Assembly (NCBI GenBank): GCA_041551965.1
Contig: JBFELU010000005.1
Coordinates: 1 to 64,000, forward strand
From: JBFELU01 sp041551965
GTDB taxonomy: Bacteria; Actinomycetota; Acidimicrobiia; Spongiisociales; UBA11373
Reading direction: 5' to 3'
Length of the DNA stretch: 64,000 nucleotides
In this document: one piece after another, positions 33,942 through 41,854 of the stretch
Layout: the number at the start of each line of letters is the position of its first letter
Position numbering within the stretch: the first letter of the stretch is position 1
Program-made: the position numbers and the translations under genes
The notes under the pieces: model-generated
Told to the model about the DNA's origin: nothing
What the model saw: only the letters and a program-made list of their open reading frames with translations
Database searches by the model: none

Positions 33942-34523
33942 TTACTTCAGGATCGCCTGGCCCACCGCCAGAGTGAAGGCGCTGTCCCCGAAGAGGAACA
34001 CGCCGTTGTTTTCGGAGAGGCTGACCACCTTGAAGTTCTCCGCAAAGGTCTCGCCGACCGCCACGATGTAGGTCTCGCCGTCGACCGTCACCACGGCCTT
34101 TCTGGTGCCGTCCTCGTCGCGGATCTCGAGCAACACCACCCTGCGGGTCTCCGGCTCGAAGCCCTCGGTGGTCGTTGTCGCGCCGTCACCGGCGGTGGTC
34201 GTGGTCGTGCCATCACCGGTCGTGGTCGTGGTGCCCCCGGTGGTCGTCGTGATCACACCGGTGGTCGTCGTCGTGCCTTCGATGAGCGGCTGGAACGGAT
34301 CGCGAGGCGGGGCCACCTGGAATGCCGAGGTCAGCCCGAGCCCATCGTCCGCGGCCGCGAGCGGAGCGATCGTCCCCGGCGCGGCCGGGAGAGGCCCATC
34401 CAATCCCGGGCCGGCGGCCGCAAACACTCCGCTGGTGGCGATCAGCCAGACCGAGACGACGGCAGTGGCCACCAGGAGGATCGCCACGACCGAGGCAGTC
34501 AGGCTGCGCGTTGCGCTTCTCAC
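33942..34523 (-). CDS. PilP/GspC-like type IV pilus protein with Thr-rich linker
   Basis: Fourth protein of a pilMNO-type set, 193 residues. A membrane helix (about 10-30) and a proline/alanine segment lead to RDPFQPL, a motif typical of PilP and GspC. Four runs of TTTT interspersed with Gly/Asp follow (about 84-120). The C-terminal domain (125-193, VVLLEIRDEDGTRKAVV) resembles the small beta domain of PilP/GspC. In diderms this part contacts the secretin PilQ, which is absent here, so its partner is unknown. ATGA overlap with pilO. Confidence 0.7.
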   Translation of the reverse strand: MRSATRSLTASVVAILLVATAVVSVWLIATSGVFAAAGPGLDGPLPAAPGTIAPLAAADDGLGLTSAFQVAPPRDPFQPLIEGTTTTTGVITTTTGGTTTTTGDGTTTTTAGDGATTTTEGFEPETRRVVLLEIRDEDGTRKAVVTVDGETYIVAVGETFAENFKVVSLSENNGVFLFGDSAFTLAVGQAILK

Positions 34524-35320
34524 GGCAAGCCCCCGGACGCTTCACCGATGGTGGGGGGCGGGCCCTCCACCGGCTCGAACTCGATCCCCTGCCCGGGTTC
34601 GGCGGCATCGCCCTCGAGGTTGTCACCCTCCTGCTGCGCCCCACCTTCACCCTCGACCTCTTCCGCGGTGAGGATCGGCAGCAGCGGTGATCTCGTGTAG
34701 AGCTTGATGCTCAGGGCGATCGACAACGAATCCTCTTCGATCCACGGGACGGTGGTGGTCGTCGTGCTGGTCGACGTCGTGCTCGTGGTGTCCCCACCGG
34801 CGACCGTCGTCGTGGTCGTCGTCTCCTCCACCTCCCCGGCACCGGCGGAAGTGGCGGTGATGGCCACGCTGTCGACCACCACGATTCGCTCCATGTCGTC
34901 GAGCCCGAACAGGAACCCGAGGAGCTCGAAATACTCTCCGGTCATGGCGAGCGAGACGCCGATCTCATAGGCGTCGAGACCTTGCACCGGAGCGGGCTCC
35001 GCCGGCGAGATCGCCTCGAGATTCACCCCCACCTCTTCGGCCAGCGCCGTCACCTCCTCGATGAAGACCGCCAGCTCGGCACGCTTGGGGATACCCGCCT
35101 CCAGCTTGCCGATGGCGGCGAGGTAGGCGACGTCGTTCTCCTGGACCGCCTGCAGCTGGGCGATGGCGGCCCGCAGCCGGTCGGCCTCGGCAACCGCGGC
35201 GTCACGATCATCCCTCAGCTCGGCGATCCGGGCGTTGCGGGGAGAAATGAGGAAGAACCACCAGGCCGCGGTGACCGCCAGGATGACGAAGAGGACGAGG
35301 GCGGTGACCCGGCGGCTCAT
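34520..35320 (-). CDS. pilO: Type IV pilus inner-membrane protein PilO
   Basis: Alignment-complex protein of 266 residues: one membrane helix (6-27), a coiled coil (28-75), then a ferredoxin-like domain (80-155) typical of PilO. It is interrupted by a Thr/Ser-rich insertion (about 165-192), then continues to a proline/acidic tail. The insertion sits within the folded part, unlike standard PilO of about 200 residues. Overlaps pilN and the PilP-like gene by ATGA. Confidence 0.82.
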   Translation of the reverse strand: MSRRVTALVLFVILAVTAAWWFFLISPRNARIAELRDDRDAAVAEADRLRAAIAQLQAVQENDVAYLAAIGKLEAGIPKRAELAVFIEEVTALAEEVGVNLEAISPAEPAPVQGLDAYEIGVSLAMTGEYFELLGFLFGLDDMERIVVVDSVAITATSAGAGEVEETTTTTTVAGGDTTSTTSTSTTTTTVPWIEEDSLSIALSIKLYTRSPLLPILTAEEVEGEGGAQQEGDNLEGDAAEPGQGIEFEPVEGPPPTIGEASGGLP

Positions 35321-35940
35321 CCGGGAACCACCACCGGGATCCGCTCCTCGAGCCGGCTGGACACGGCCGCCTCGGTGAGCCCCGTCGATGAATCGAAGTT
35401 GATCAACGTCTCACCGGTCACGGCCGAACCCGACTCGGAGGCATTCGTCACCCAGGTACCTGCGATGCCGGGGAATTGCTCTTCGTCGAGCGACCGAAGC
35501 CACGCCGACACGTCTCGGAAGTCGAAGCCTCTCCCCGCAACCGCCACCCTTCCCACGAGCCCGGGAGTGCCCGGCAACGACGTCCCCACGAAGGAGTCCA
35601 GCCAGACGCGCTCGGGAATGAGGCGTCCGAAGTCGTTCAGCAGGCGACCCCACGCGACATCCTGGGCGAGCACCACCGAAGTGAGGAGCACCTGCTCGGC
35701 ATACTGAGCCGCCAGGTCGTCGGCGGCGACGAGGGCATTGACCTCGGCGTCGAGTTCGGCGTTGATCGCTTGCTGTTCCTCGAGGGCTTCCTGGGTCGCG
35801 TCGACCCGGGTGTTCCACCACATCACACCCATCACGAGCGCGGCCACGTAGAGGAGTCCGAGCGCCACCCAGAAGCCCACCTTGCGGCGAGCCGCCAGCC
35901 TGCGAACGGCTTCGGGCGGAAGCAGGTTGATCGGTCTCAT
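35317..35940 (-). CDS. pilN: Type IV pilus protein PilN
   Basis: 207 residues with the N-terminal INLLPPEAVRR motif that docks into PilM, a membrane helix (22-42), coiled coil and a ferredoxin-like C-terminal domain. Forms the platform between PilM and PilO. Confidence 0.87.
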   Translation of the reverse strand: MRPINLLPPEAVRRLAARRKVGFWVALGLLYVAALVMGVMWWNTRVDATQEALEEQQAINAELDAEVNALVAADDLAAQYAEQVLLTSVVLAQDVAWGRLLNDFGRLIPERVWLDSFVGTSLPGTPGLVGRVAVAGRGFDFRDVSAWLRSLDEEQFPGIAGTWVTNASESGSAVTGETLINFDSSTGLTEAAVSSRLEERIPVVVPG

Positions 35941-35946
35941 GGCAGA

Positions 35947-37050
35947 TCAGGCGACATGGGCGAATCGGGCGGTCGGGGGGACGACGAACTTGCCCCACAT
36001 GGCGAGCCCGACCGAGGCCGGGAGCACCGGCTGCAGGTCGAGCAATTGGCTCTCGGTCATCTGAAGGCGCCCCACTCCGACGTGATCGAGCACCCGCACC
36101 GGCTCGACCCGGGTTCCCAGGGCCCGAGCGATCCGGTTGGCGAGATGCGGCAGGCGGGCGCCGTTGCCGGAGACGACGAGGCGGCCGAGCGAGTGCTCGC
36201 CCGCCTGGGTCAGGTAGTAGTTGATGGATCCACGGATCTCTTCGATCAGCGAATCGGCCGTCCGGGTGAGGAGGCGACGCGCCACCGCCTGGTCGCCTTC
36301 GCCCTCCGGCATGCCGTCGGGAGCCACGCCGACGACGCGTTTCAACTCCTCAGCGTCCTCGTAGCCGAGTGACAGCCCGGCTCTGAGGTCCTCGGTGAAC
36401 TGGTCCCCGCCGACGGGGAGGATGCGGACGAACCGGGTGATCCCGCCCCGCACGATGGCGATCTGCGACATGGAGATGCCGATGTCGAGAAGGGCCTGAG
36501 GGCCGTCGCCACCCAACATCAGATCTGCCCCGAAGGCGGCTCGCACCAGGCCGAACGCCTGGAGGTCGATCGACAGCACGTCCAGGCTGGCCGAGGAGGC
36601 GACGCCGAGCAACTCGTCGATCATCTCCCGCTGGGCGGCGACCACCAGGATGGAGAGCATCAGCTCCCCGTCGGGGGTGTTGAACTCCTCGAGCGGCACG
36701 TAGTCGAGGACGGCCTCTTCGACGGGAATCGGGATGGCGTCCTCCACCTGGAATGGGAGAGCCTCGACCATCTCGGCTTCCTCGAGGTGGGGCACATCGA
36801 CTTGCCGGACTATCACCCGCTGGCTGGCGATGCCGATGACGACACGCTTGCGCGGCAGCTTGTTTCGCTTCCACAACGCCCCGACCGCCTCGGCGACGGC
36901 GCCGGGGTCGACGATCTCGCCGGCGACCACGGCTCCGGGCGGGAGCGGCATGTCGGCGAAGCGCCGCAGCAGCGGCGATGCCTTGGCGGTGTCGACGACC
37001 GCAGCGCGCACCGCGCTCGAACCGATGTCGAGACCAACCGCAACAGCCAT
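35947..37050 (-). CDS. pilM: Type IV pilus assembly ATPase-like PilM
   Basis: Actin-like cytoplasmic protein of 367 residues: GLDIGSSAVRAAVV at the N-terminus is the phosphate-1 loop, and LLDIGISMSQIAIVRGG with LVVSGNGARLP complete the nucleotide site. GGAGG lies 4 nt before the ATG. First gene of pilM-N-O-P; a promoter with an embedded DnaA box lies upstream. Confidence 0.92.
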   Translation of the reverse strand: MAVAVGLDIGSSAVRAAVVDTAKASPLLRRFADMPLPPGAVVAGEIVDPGAVAEAVGALWKRNKLPRKRVVIGIASQRVIVRQVDVPHLEEAEMVEALPFQVEDAIPIPVEEAVLDYVPLEEFNTPDGELMLSILVVAAQREMIDELLGVASSASLDVLSIDLQAFGLVRAAFGADLMLGGDGPQALLDIGISMSQIAIVRGGITRFVRILPVGGDQFTEDLRAGLSLGYEDAEELKRVVGVAPDGMPEGEGDQAVARRLLTRTADSLIEEIRGSINYYLTQAGEHSLGRLVVSGNGARLPHLANRIARALGTRVEPVRVLDHVGVGRLQMTESQLLDLQPVLPASVGLAMWGKFVVPPTARFAHVA

Positions 37051-37110
37051 AGCACCTCCGCGGGGTCGGGCCCGCCTGTCAGTCTCCGTAGTTACAACTC
37101 TGTGATCTGG

Positions 37111-37138
37111 AGGCTAGCCCTGTGGATAACGAGGACAA
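37111..37138 (-). promoter_or_regulatory. Candidate pilM promoter
   Basis: TTGTCC (37133-37138) and TAGCCT (37111-37116) with a 16-nt spacer on the minus strand; start near 37104 would give a 54-nt leader. The spacer contains an exact DnaA box. Confidence 0.4.
37121..37129 (-). promoter_or_regulatory. DnaA box
   Basis: TTATCCACA on the minus strand, the exact E. coli consensus, located between the -35 and -10 of the candidate pilM promoter. Only one copy. Confidence 0.5.
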
Positions 37139-37140
37139 AG

Positions 37141-37183
37141 CATTTCGGGGCGGTGCCATCGGACACCCTCGGTTACCGAAATG
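37141..37183 (-). terminator. Stem-loop between pilD and pilM
   Basis: CATTTCGG (37141-37148) and CCGAAATG (37176-37183) are exact inverted copies; an inner GGTG/CACC pair extends the stem. Downstream on the minus strand is CTTTG, too short for a strong intrinsic terminator, so the role is uncertain. Confidence 0.4.
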
Positions 37184-37198
37184 AGGCGTGGTGCGCGC

Positions 37199-37224
37199 GA
37201 AGCGCGGTCTCGAAGCGTGGTCTC
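37199..37224. repeat. Tandem 13-bp repeat after pilD
   Basis: GAAGCGCGGTCTC (37199-37211) is followed directly by GAAGCGTGGTCTC (37212-37224), one mismatch. It ends 2 nt before the pilD stop codon. Confidence 0.7.
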
Positions 37225-37225
37225 C

Positions 37226-37990
37226 TCAGCCGAGATACCACTCGGCGATCCGCTCCCCCCAGGCCAGCCCGACGGCGGCCCCCGCCACCATGGAGGGACC
37301 GAAGGCAATGGCATCCTTGCGACCCGCCCGCCGCAACGCCAAGAGGGCCAGGGCCACCAATCCCCCGATCGCAAAGGCCGCAAACCCGCCCACCAGGAGG
37401 GCCTCCCAAGACCGGTAGGCGAGGAAGGATCCCAGCAGGAAGGCCAGCTTGACATCCCCGAATCCGAAACCGCCGCGGGCGGCCAGAGCGACGAGGAAGA
37501 GGAGACCGAAATAACCGGCGCCCCCGCCGAGAGCTCGCAGCAACGCAGATGCATCGCCATCGAGCACGGCACCGCCGCTCAACAGCACCCAGCCCACCAT
37601 CGTCCCCGGCACCAGGATCCGGTTGGGGATCCGCTGCAGGTCAAGATCGGTGAGGGTCAAGGTCACGGCGACGCCGGTCGCCCACCAGTAGGCGGGCAAG
37701 ACCCAGGCGGCGCCGATGAGCAGGCCCAAGAGCGCAAAGATGGCTCCGGTTCCGGCCTCGACGAGCGGATAGCGAATCGAGATGCCGGAGCCGCAATCCC
37801 GGCATCGTCCTCGCAGCAGCAGCCATCCCACCACCGGCACGTTGTCCCGGGGGCGGATTCGGTGACCGCAGGCCGGGCAAGCCGACGGCGGCCGCACCAC
37901 CGAAAGGCCCTGCGGCACCCGATAGGCGACGACGTTGACGAAAGACCCCACCACGAGCCCGACGACGGCGCCGGCGAGAGGGATCACCAC
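37226..37990 (-). CDS. pilD: Prepilin peptidase / N-methyltransferase
   Basis: Membrane aspartic protease that cleaves prepilin leaders and methylates the new N-terminus. 254 residues, about eight membrane segments. The zinc-binding methylase loop has CPACG and CRDCG; the catalytic Asp residues are in LTDLDLQRIPN near 120 and GFGDVKL near 180. It serves pilA, the adjacent pseudopilin and the minor pilins at 53586-60211. Overlaps the pseudopilin gene by 7 nt. Confidence 0.95.
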   Translation of the reverse strand: MVIPLAGAVVGLVVGSFVNVVAYRVPQGLSVVRPPSACPACGHRIRPRDNVPVVGWLLLRGRCRDCGSGISIRYPLVEAGTGAIFALLGLLIGAAWVLPAYWWATGVAVTLTLTDLDLQRIPNRILVPGTMVGWVLLSGGAVLDGDASALLRALGGGAGYFGLLFLVALAARGGFGFGDVKLAFLLGSFLAYRSWEALLVGGFAAFAIGGLVALALLALRRAGRKDAIAFGPSMVAGAAVGLAWGERIAEWYLG

Positions 37991-38433
37991 GCGACCCCGG
38001 CGCAGTTCTCCATCGCGATATCGAAACGGGAAGACCCGGCGCAGGTCGGACGTCCGGCGTCGTCGCCGTGGAGCACGAGGCGGAGGCCGAACCAGGTTCC
38101 CGTCACCGACCGAGCGTACAACAGCACCCGGCCCCGGTCACCGGTATCGACGTCGGCCACTTCGACGTAGACCCGGGAGTCGCTATCACCGTCGAACTCC
38201 AACTCCGGCATCACCGACTTCAAGGCGGCGGCGGCGCCGACGAAGCCGCCCGCCTCCGGCTCCAGCGCCGCCTCGGCCTTGGCGGCGATGGTGAGGGCGA
38301 CCTTGACCCGCATGTCGTGGGCCTGCCGCCGGTTGGCCAGCAGGCTGGGAATCGCCATCGACACCAGCACCGCCAGGGCCACCAGCGTCACCAGCAGCTC
38401 CAGCACCGCAAAGCCCGTCTCTCGTTGCCGCAT
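37984..38433 (-). CDS. Type IV pseudopilin
   Basis: 149 residues with leader MRQRETG and mature N-terminus FAVLELLVTLVALAVLV, having Glu at +5. The globular part is small with a C-terminal Cys pair (CAGSS, ENCAG). A minor pilin, expressed between pilA and pilD. Its likely Shine-Dalgarno GGGGGA, 7 nt before the ATG, lies in a hairpin described at 38441-38482. Confidence 0.87.
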   Translation of the reverse strand: MRQRETGFAVLELLVTLVALAVLVSMAIPSLLANRRQAHDMRVKVALTIAAKAEAALEPEAGGFVGAAAALKSVMPELEFDGDSDSRVYVEVADVDTGDRGRVLLYARSVTGTWFGLRLVLHGDDAGRPTCAGSSRFDIAMENCAGVAW

Positions 38434-38440
38434 GAATGGT

Positions 38441-38482
38441 CCCCCACGTCAGTGGGGGCGAGTCCTGGACTCGCCCCCACTG
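38441..38482 (-). other. Mutually exclusive hairpins between pilA and the pseudopilin gene
   Basis: A perfect 16-bp inverted repeat (38450-38465 with 38467-38482) has a one-base centre. Its 3' arm on the mRNA contains CCCCCAC (38452-38458), which can instead pair with GTGGGGG (38441-38447) that includes the pseudopilin ribosome-binding site. The two hairpins cannot coexist. Confidence 0.75.
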
Positions 38483-38502
38483 GGTTACATAGCGCTCGGG
38501 TC

Positions 38503-38970
38503 TTACCAGCCGGTCTGCACGAAGCCGGGGGGCGGGTTGTCGGTGGCGGGGCAGTCGCCGGCGAAGGCGCCGGTGCCGTAGTACGTGCCGTTGGCGGCGG
38601 ACTCCCACACCGCGAAGGTGTTGCCCGAATCGGCGGTCCGGGCGATACACACCACGTCGGAGTCGGCGACGTTCAGGTCGATGTACACGCCCAGCGCCGG
38701 ATCGGCGTTGATCACGGCATTCGGCTCGAGCTCCAGGATCTCGAGGCCGTCCTCTGTGTAGTCGCCCTCTTCCAGCCAGTACGCCTTCTCGGAGAGGAGC
38801 ACATTGCGCACCTCGCTCTGGGCGGCGCGGTCTTGAGCGGACTTCCTGAAGCCGAGGAACGAAGGAATGGCAATGGCGATGAGAACTGCAATGATCATCA
38901 CCACGACCATCAACTCGATGAGCGTGAAGCCCTCGTCCTTGGCCAAGCCCTTGCGGATGGCCTTCATCAT
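38503..38970 (-). CDS. pilA: Major type IV pilin PilA
   Basis: 155-residue precursor: leader of 14 residues ending KDEG, then FTLIELMVVVMIIAVLIAIA with Glu at +5, and IPSFLGFRKSAQD typical of major pilins. Two Cys late in the protein may form the D-loop disulfide. AGGAGG lies 9 nt before the first of two adjacent ATG codons (38970, 38967). A large hairpin follows the stop and may stabilise the message. Confidence 0.93.
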   Translation of the reverse strand: MMKAIRKGLAKDEGFTLIELMVVVMIIAVLIAIAIPSFLGFRKSAQDRAAQSEVRNVLLSEKAYWLEEGDYTEDGLEILELEPNAVINADPALGVYIDLNVADSDVVCIARTADSGNTFAVWESAANGTYYGTGAFAGDCPATDNPPPGFVQTGW

Positions 38971-39062
38971 TACTGCGAACCTCCTCAGGTGTCGCTGAAG
39001 GATCGAATCTCGACCCACGAGGGGTTATCGGCGCCGCAGGTCGCGAAATTGAGCCTGATTTC

Positions 39063-40292
39063 TCAGCCGTTCTGGATGAGGTTGGCGATGTTGAACATCG
39101 GCAGGTACAGGCAGATGAGGATGCCGCCGACCACCACGCCCATCACGATGATGAGGATCGGCTCGATGAGGCTGGTGAGCGCGCTGATCGTGTCGTCGAC
39201 CTCGCGGTCGTAGTAATCGGCGACCTTGCTCAACATGGTGTCCAGCGCCCCCGTTTCCTCGCCGACGGCCATCATCTGCGTCACCATCGGCGGGAAGATC
39301 TCGTGGCGATGGAGCGGCTCGGCCAGGGACTCGCCCTTCTTCACCGAGGACTGGACGTCTCCGATGGCGTCGGCCAGGGTGGCGTTTCCCGCCGTCTCGG
39401 CGACGATGTCGAGGGCTTGGAGCACGGGCACGCCGGTGCGGCTCAGCACCGAGAAGGTCCGGGCGAAACGACTGATCGCCACCTTCTGCACCACCTTGCC
39501 GAAGATCGGGAATCGCAGCTTCAGTGCGTCCCATTGCCGGCTGCCGTTGGGCGTCTTCTTCCATTTGGTGAAGGCGAAGATCGAGCCACCGAGCCCGCCC
39601 AGCCACAGCCACCACAGGCCGGTCACCAGGCCGGAGAAGTTGATGAGCGTCTGGGTCGGCAAGGGAAGCGCGCCGCCCAGATCGGAATACATCTTCTCGA
39701 AGATCGGCACGACGAACACGAGCATGGCCATGACGATGAACACGATCAGATTGAGAACGACCACCGGGTAGGCCATTGCCGATTTGATCTTCGAACGCAG
39801 CCGGGCCGCTGCCTCGAGGGTGTCGGCCAGCCGGGCCAGCGTCTCATCGAGCGCGCCGCCGACCTCGCCGGCCCGGACCATCGAGACGTAGAGCTGCCCG
39901 AAGACCTTGGGGTGATCCTCGAGCGCGCCGGAGAGGCTGGTGCCCTGTTCGACCTTGAGCCGCACCTGCCCGAGCACGTCACGCAGATAGGGGTTCTCGG
40001 CCTGATCCTCGAGAATGACCAGGGTCCGGATGAGGGAGAGGCCGGAGTTGACCATGGTGGCCATCTGGCGGCTCATCAGCGCCAGTTCCTTCGACTTCAC
40101 CTTCTTGCCGAGCTTGGGGAGGGTGAGCTCCTTCTCGAAGGCCGAGACGCGCTTCTCAGAGACGTTGAGGGGTACCATCCCGCGTTCGCGCAGGCTGCGG
40201 GCCACGGCCGCCGAGGAGTCGGCCTCCAACTCGCCGCTGTGCACCCGCCCCGATTTGTCCTTGGCCCGATAGGCGAAGACCGCGGTGCTCAT
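39063..40292 (-). CDS. pilC: Type IV pilus inner-membrane platform protein PilC
   Basis: GspF-family protein of 409 residues with the duplicated GspF domain (about 70-190 and 270-395) and three or four membrane helices. Interacts with PilB and PilT. The N-terminal FAYRAKDKSGRVHSGELEA is typical. Overlaps pilT by ATGA; a 92-nt gap to pilA in which I see no strong promoter. Confidence 0.94.
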   Translation of the reverse strand: MSTAVFAYRAKDKSGRVHSGELEADSSAAVARSLRERGMVPLNVSEKRVSAFEKELTLPKLGKKVKSKELALMSRQMATMVNSGLSLIRTLVILEDQAENPYLRDVLGQVRLKVEQGTSLSGALEDHPKVFGQLYVSMVRAGEVGGALDETLARLADTLEAAARLRSKIKSAMAYPVVVLNLIVFIVMAMLVFVVPIFEKMYSDLGGALPLPTQTLINFSGLVTGLWWLWLGGLGGSIFAFTKWKKTPNGSRQWDALKLRFPIFGKVVQKVAISRFARTFSVLSRTGVPVLQALDIVAETAGNATLADAIGDVQSSVKKGESLAEPLHRHEIFPPMVTQMMAVGEETGALDTMLSKVADYYDREVDDTISALTSLIEPILIIVMGVVVGGILICLYLPMFNIANLIQNG

Positions 40293-41854
40293 GTCCGACC
40301 TCCGGTCAGGTTGAGGAACTCCTGCACGTCCTGGGCCCGTTCGACCGCTTCGGCGACCGTCACCCGTCCCGCCTTGACCAGGCCGGCGAGCGCCTGGTCC
40401 ATCGTCTCCATCCCGTGCTTGCCGCCCGCCTGCATGAGCGAGTGGATCTGGTGGAGCTTCGACTCCCTGATGAGATTGCGGATCGCCGGCGTGGTCACCA
40501 TCACCTCGACGGCGGCCACCCGGCCGGCCCCATCGGCGGTGGGCAGCAGTTGTTGGGCAACGACTCCCTGCAGCGACTCGGCCATCTGCACCCGGACCTG
40601 CTGCTGCTGCCCGGAGGGGAAGACGTCGATCACCCGCTCCACCGACTGGGCCGCGCTCTGGGTGTGGAGGGTGGCGAAGACCACGTGGCCGGTCTCGGCG
40701 GCGGTGAGCGCGGTCTCCATCGTCTCGAGATCACGGAGCTCACCGACGAGGATCACGTCGGGGTCTTGACGAAGCGCCTGCCGCAGAGCCCTGGCGAACG
40801 ATTGGGTGTCCGCCCCCACTTCCCGCTGATTGATTATCGCCTTGTTGTGGCGGTGCATGAACTCGATGGGATCCTCGACCGTCATCACATGAACGGCCCG
40901 GGTCTGGTTGATGAGGTTGATCAGCGACGCCAGCGTCGTCGATTTCCCGCTGCCGGTGGCGCCGGTCACCAAGATGAGACCACGCGTCAAGTTGGCGAAC
41001 TCACGAACCGCCGGCGGCATCCCCAGTTCCTCGAGCGTCGGCACGTGGTCGGGGATGGACCGCATCACGGCCCCGATCGACCCCCGCTGGAAGAACACGT
41101 TGACACGGAAGCGTCCCCGCCCGGCGACGCTGTGGGAGAAGTCGAGCTCCTGCTCGTTCTCCAGCGCCTCCCGCTGATCGCCGGTGAGCATGGCGTACAC
41201 CATCGAACGCAACGGCACCGGCTTCAGCTTCTCGTAGTTCTCCACCACGCGAAGGTCTCCGTGCACCCTGATCTGCGGCGGCGTTCCCACCGCCAGATGC
41301 AGGTCGGAGCCCCCGGCATCGACCAGCACGTCGAGGAGCTCGTTCACGTGAAACTCTGGCTCCTCGATTCCGATTCTCTCCGTCGAGGTGACCCTTGGGT
41401 CGGGGGAGGGACGCGCCCGCTCCCGGTAGGCGGTGTCGATCGCACCCACGAGGGCATCACGGTGGCCCAGCAGCGGCCGCACCCTGAATCCCGTGGTCTT
41501 GTGGATCCGGGCCACCTTCTCCCGGTCGAACGGATCGGCCATCGCCACGGTGAGTTCGTCCTTGTGGAGACCGAGCGGGAGCGCCACGAGATGAGCGGCG
41601 AGCTCACGATCGACCGCGTTGACGGCGGCGGAGTCGGGAGCGCCGTCGGTGGCGGGATCGTGGTAGCCCATCCCGAGCCGCTCGGCGGCAACGCGAAGGA
41701 TCTCCTCCCGTTTCACCCGGCCCCGTTCCACCATCAGCTTGGCGAGAGGAGCGCCGGCGCGCTCCGAGGCGGCCAGATCGGCCTCGAGTTCCGCTTCGCT
41801 GATGAGGCCCCGATCGAGCAGGATCTGACCGAGCTGGCGCGAGACATCGTTCAT
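40289..41854 (-). CDS. pilT: PilT-family retraction ATPase with an N-terminal GspE-N-like domain
   Basis: 521 residues. The C-terminal 350 are a full PilT: VNELLDVLVDAGGSDLHLA near 170, Walker A GATGSGKST, Asp and His boxes, Walker B ILVGELRDLETM and the retraction motif AIRNLIRE. The first 150 residues (LGQILLDRGLISEAELE, then LGLHKDELTVAMADPFD) resemble the MshEN/GspE N-domain that precedes PilB ATPases, which ordinary PilT (about 350 residues) lacks. The ATG overlaps the pilB stop. Confidence 0.92.
   Translation of the reverse strand: MNDVSRQLGQILLDRGLISEAELEADLAASERAGAPLAKLMVERGRVKREEILRVAAERLGMGYHDPATDGAPDSAAVNAVDRELAAHLVALPLGLHKDELTVAMADPFDREKVARIHKTTGFRVRPLLGHRDALVGAIDTAYRERARPSPDPRVTSTERIGIEEPEFHVNELLDVLVDAGGSDLHLAVGTPPQIRVHGDLRVVENYEKLKPVPLRSMVYAMLTGDQREALENEQELDFSHSVAGRGRFRVNVFFQRGSIGAVMRSIPDHVPTLEELGMPPAVREFANLTRGLILVTGATGSGKSTTLASLINLINQTRAVHVMTVEDPIEFMHRHNKAIINQREVGADTQSFARALRQALRQDPDVILVGELRDLETMETALTAAETGHVVFATLHTQSAAQSVERVIDVFPSGQQQQVRVQMAESLQGVVAQQLLPTADGAGRVAAVEVMVTTPAIRNLIRESKLHQIHSLMQAGGKHGMETMDQALAGLVKAGRVTVAEAVERAQDVQEFLNLTGGRT

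Noticed and set aside
38971..39062. Search for a dedicated pilA promoter between pilC and pilA
   Set aside because: No convincing -35/-10 or sigma-54 site; only the AGGAGG is clear.
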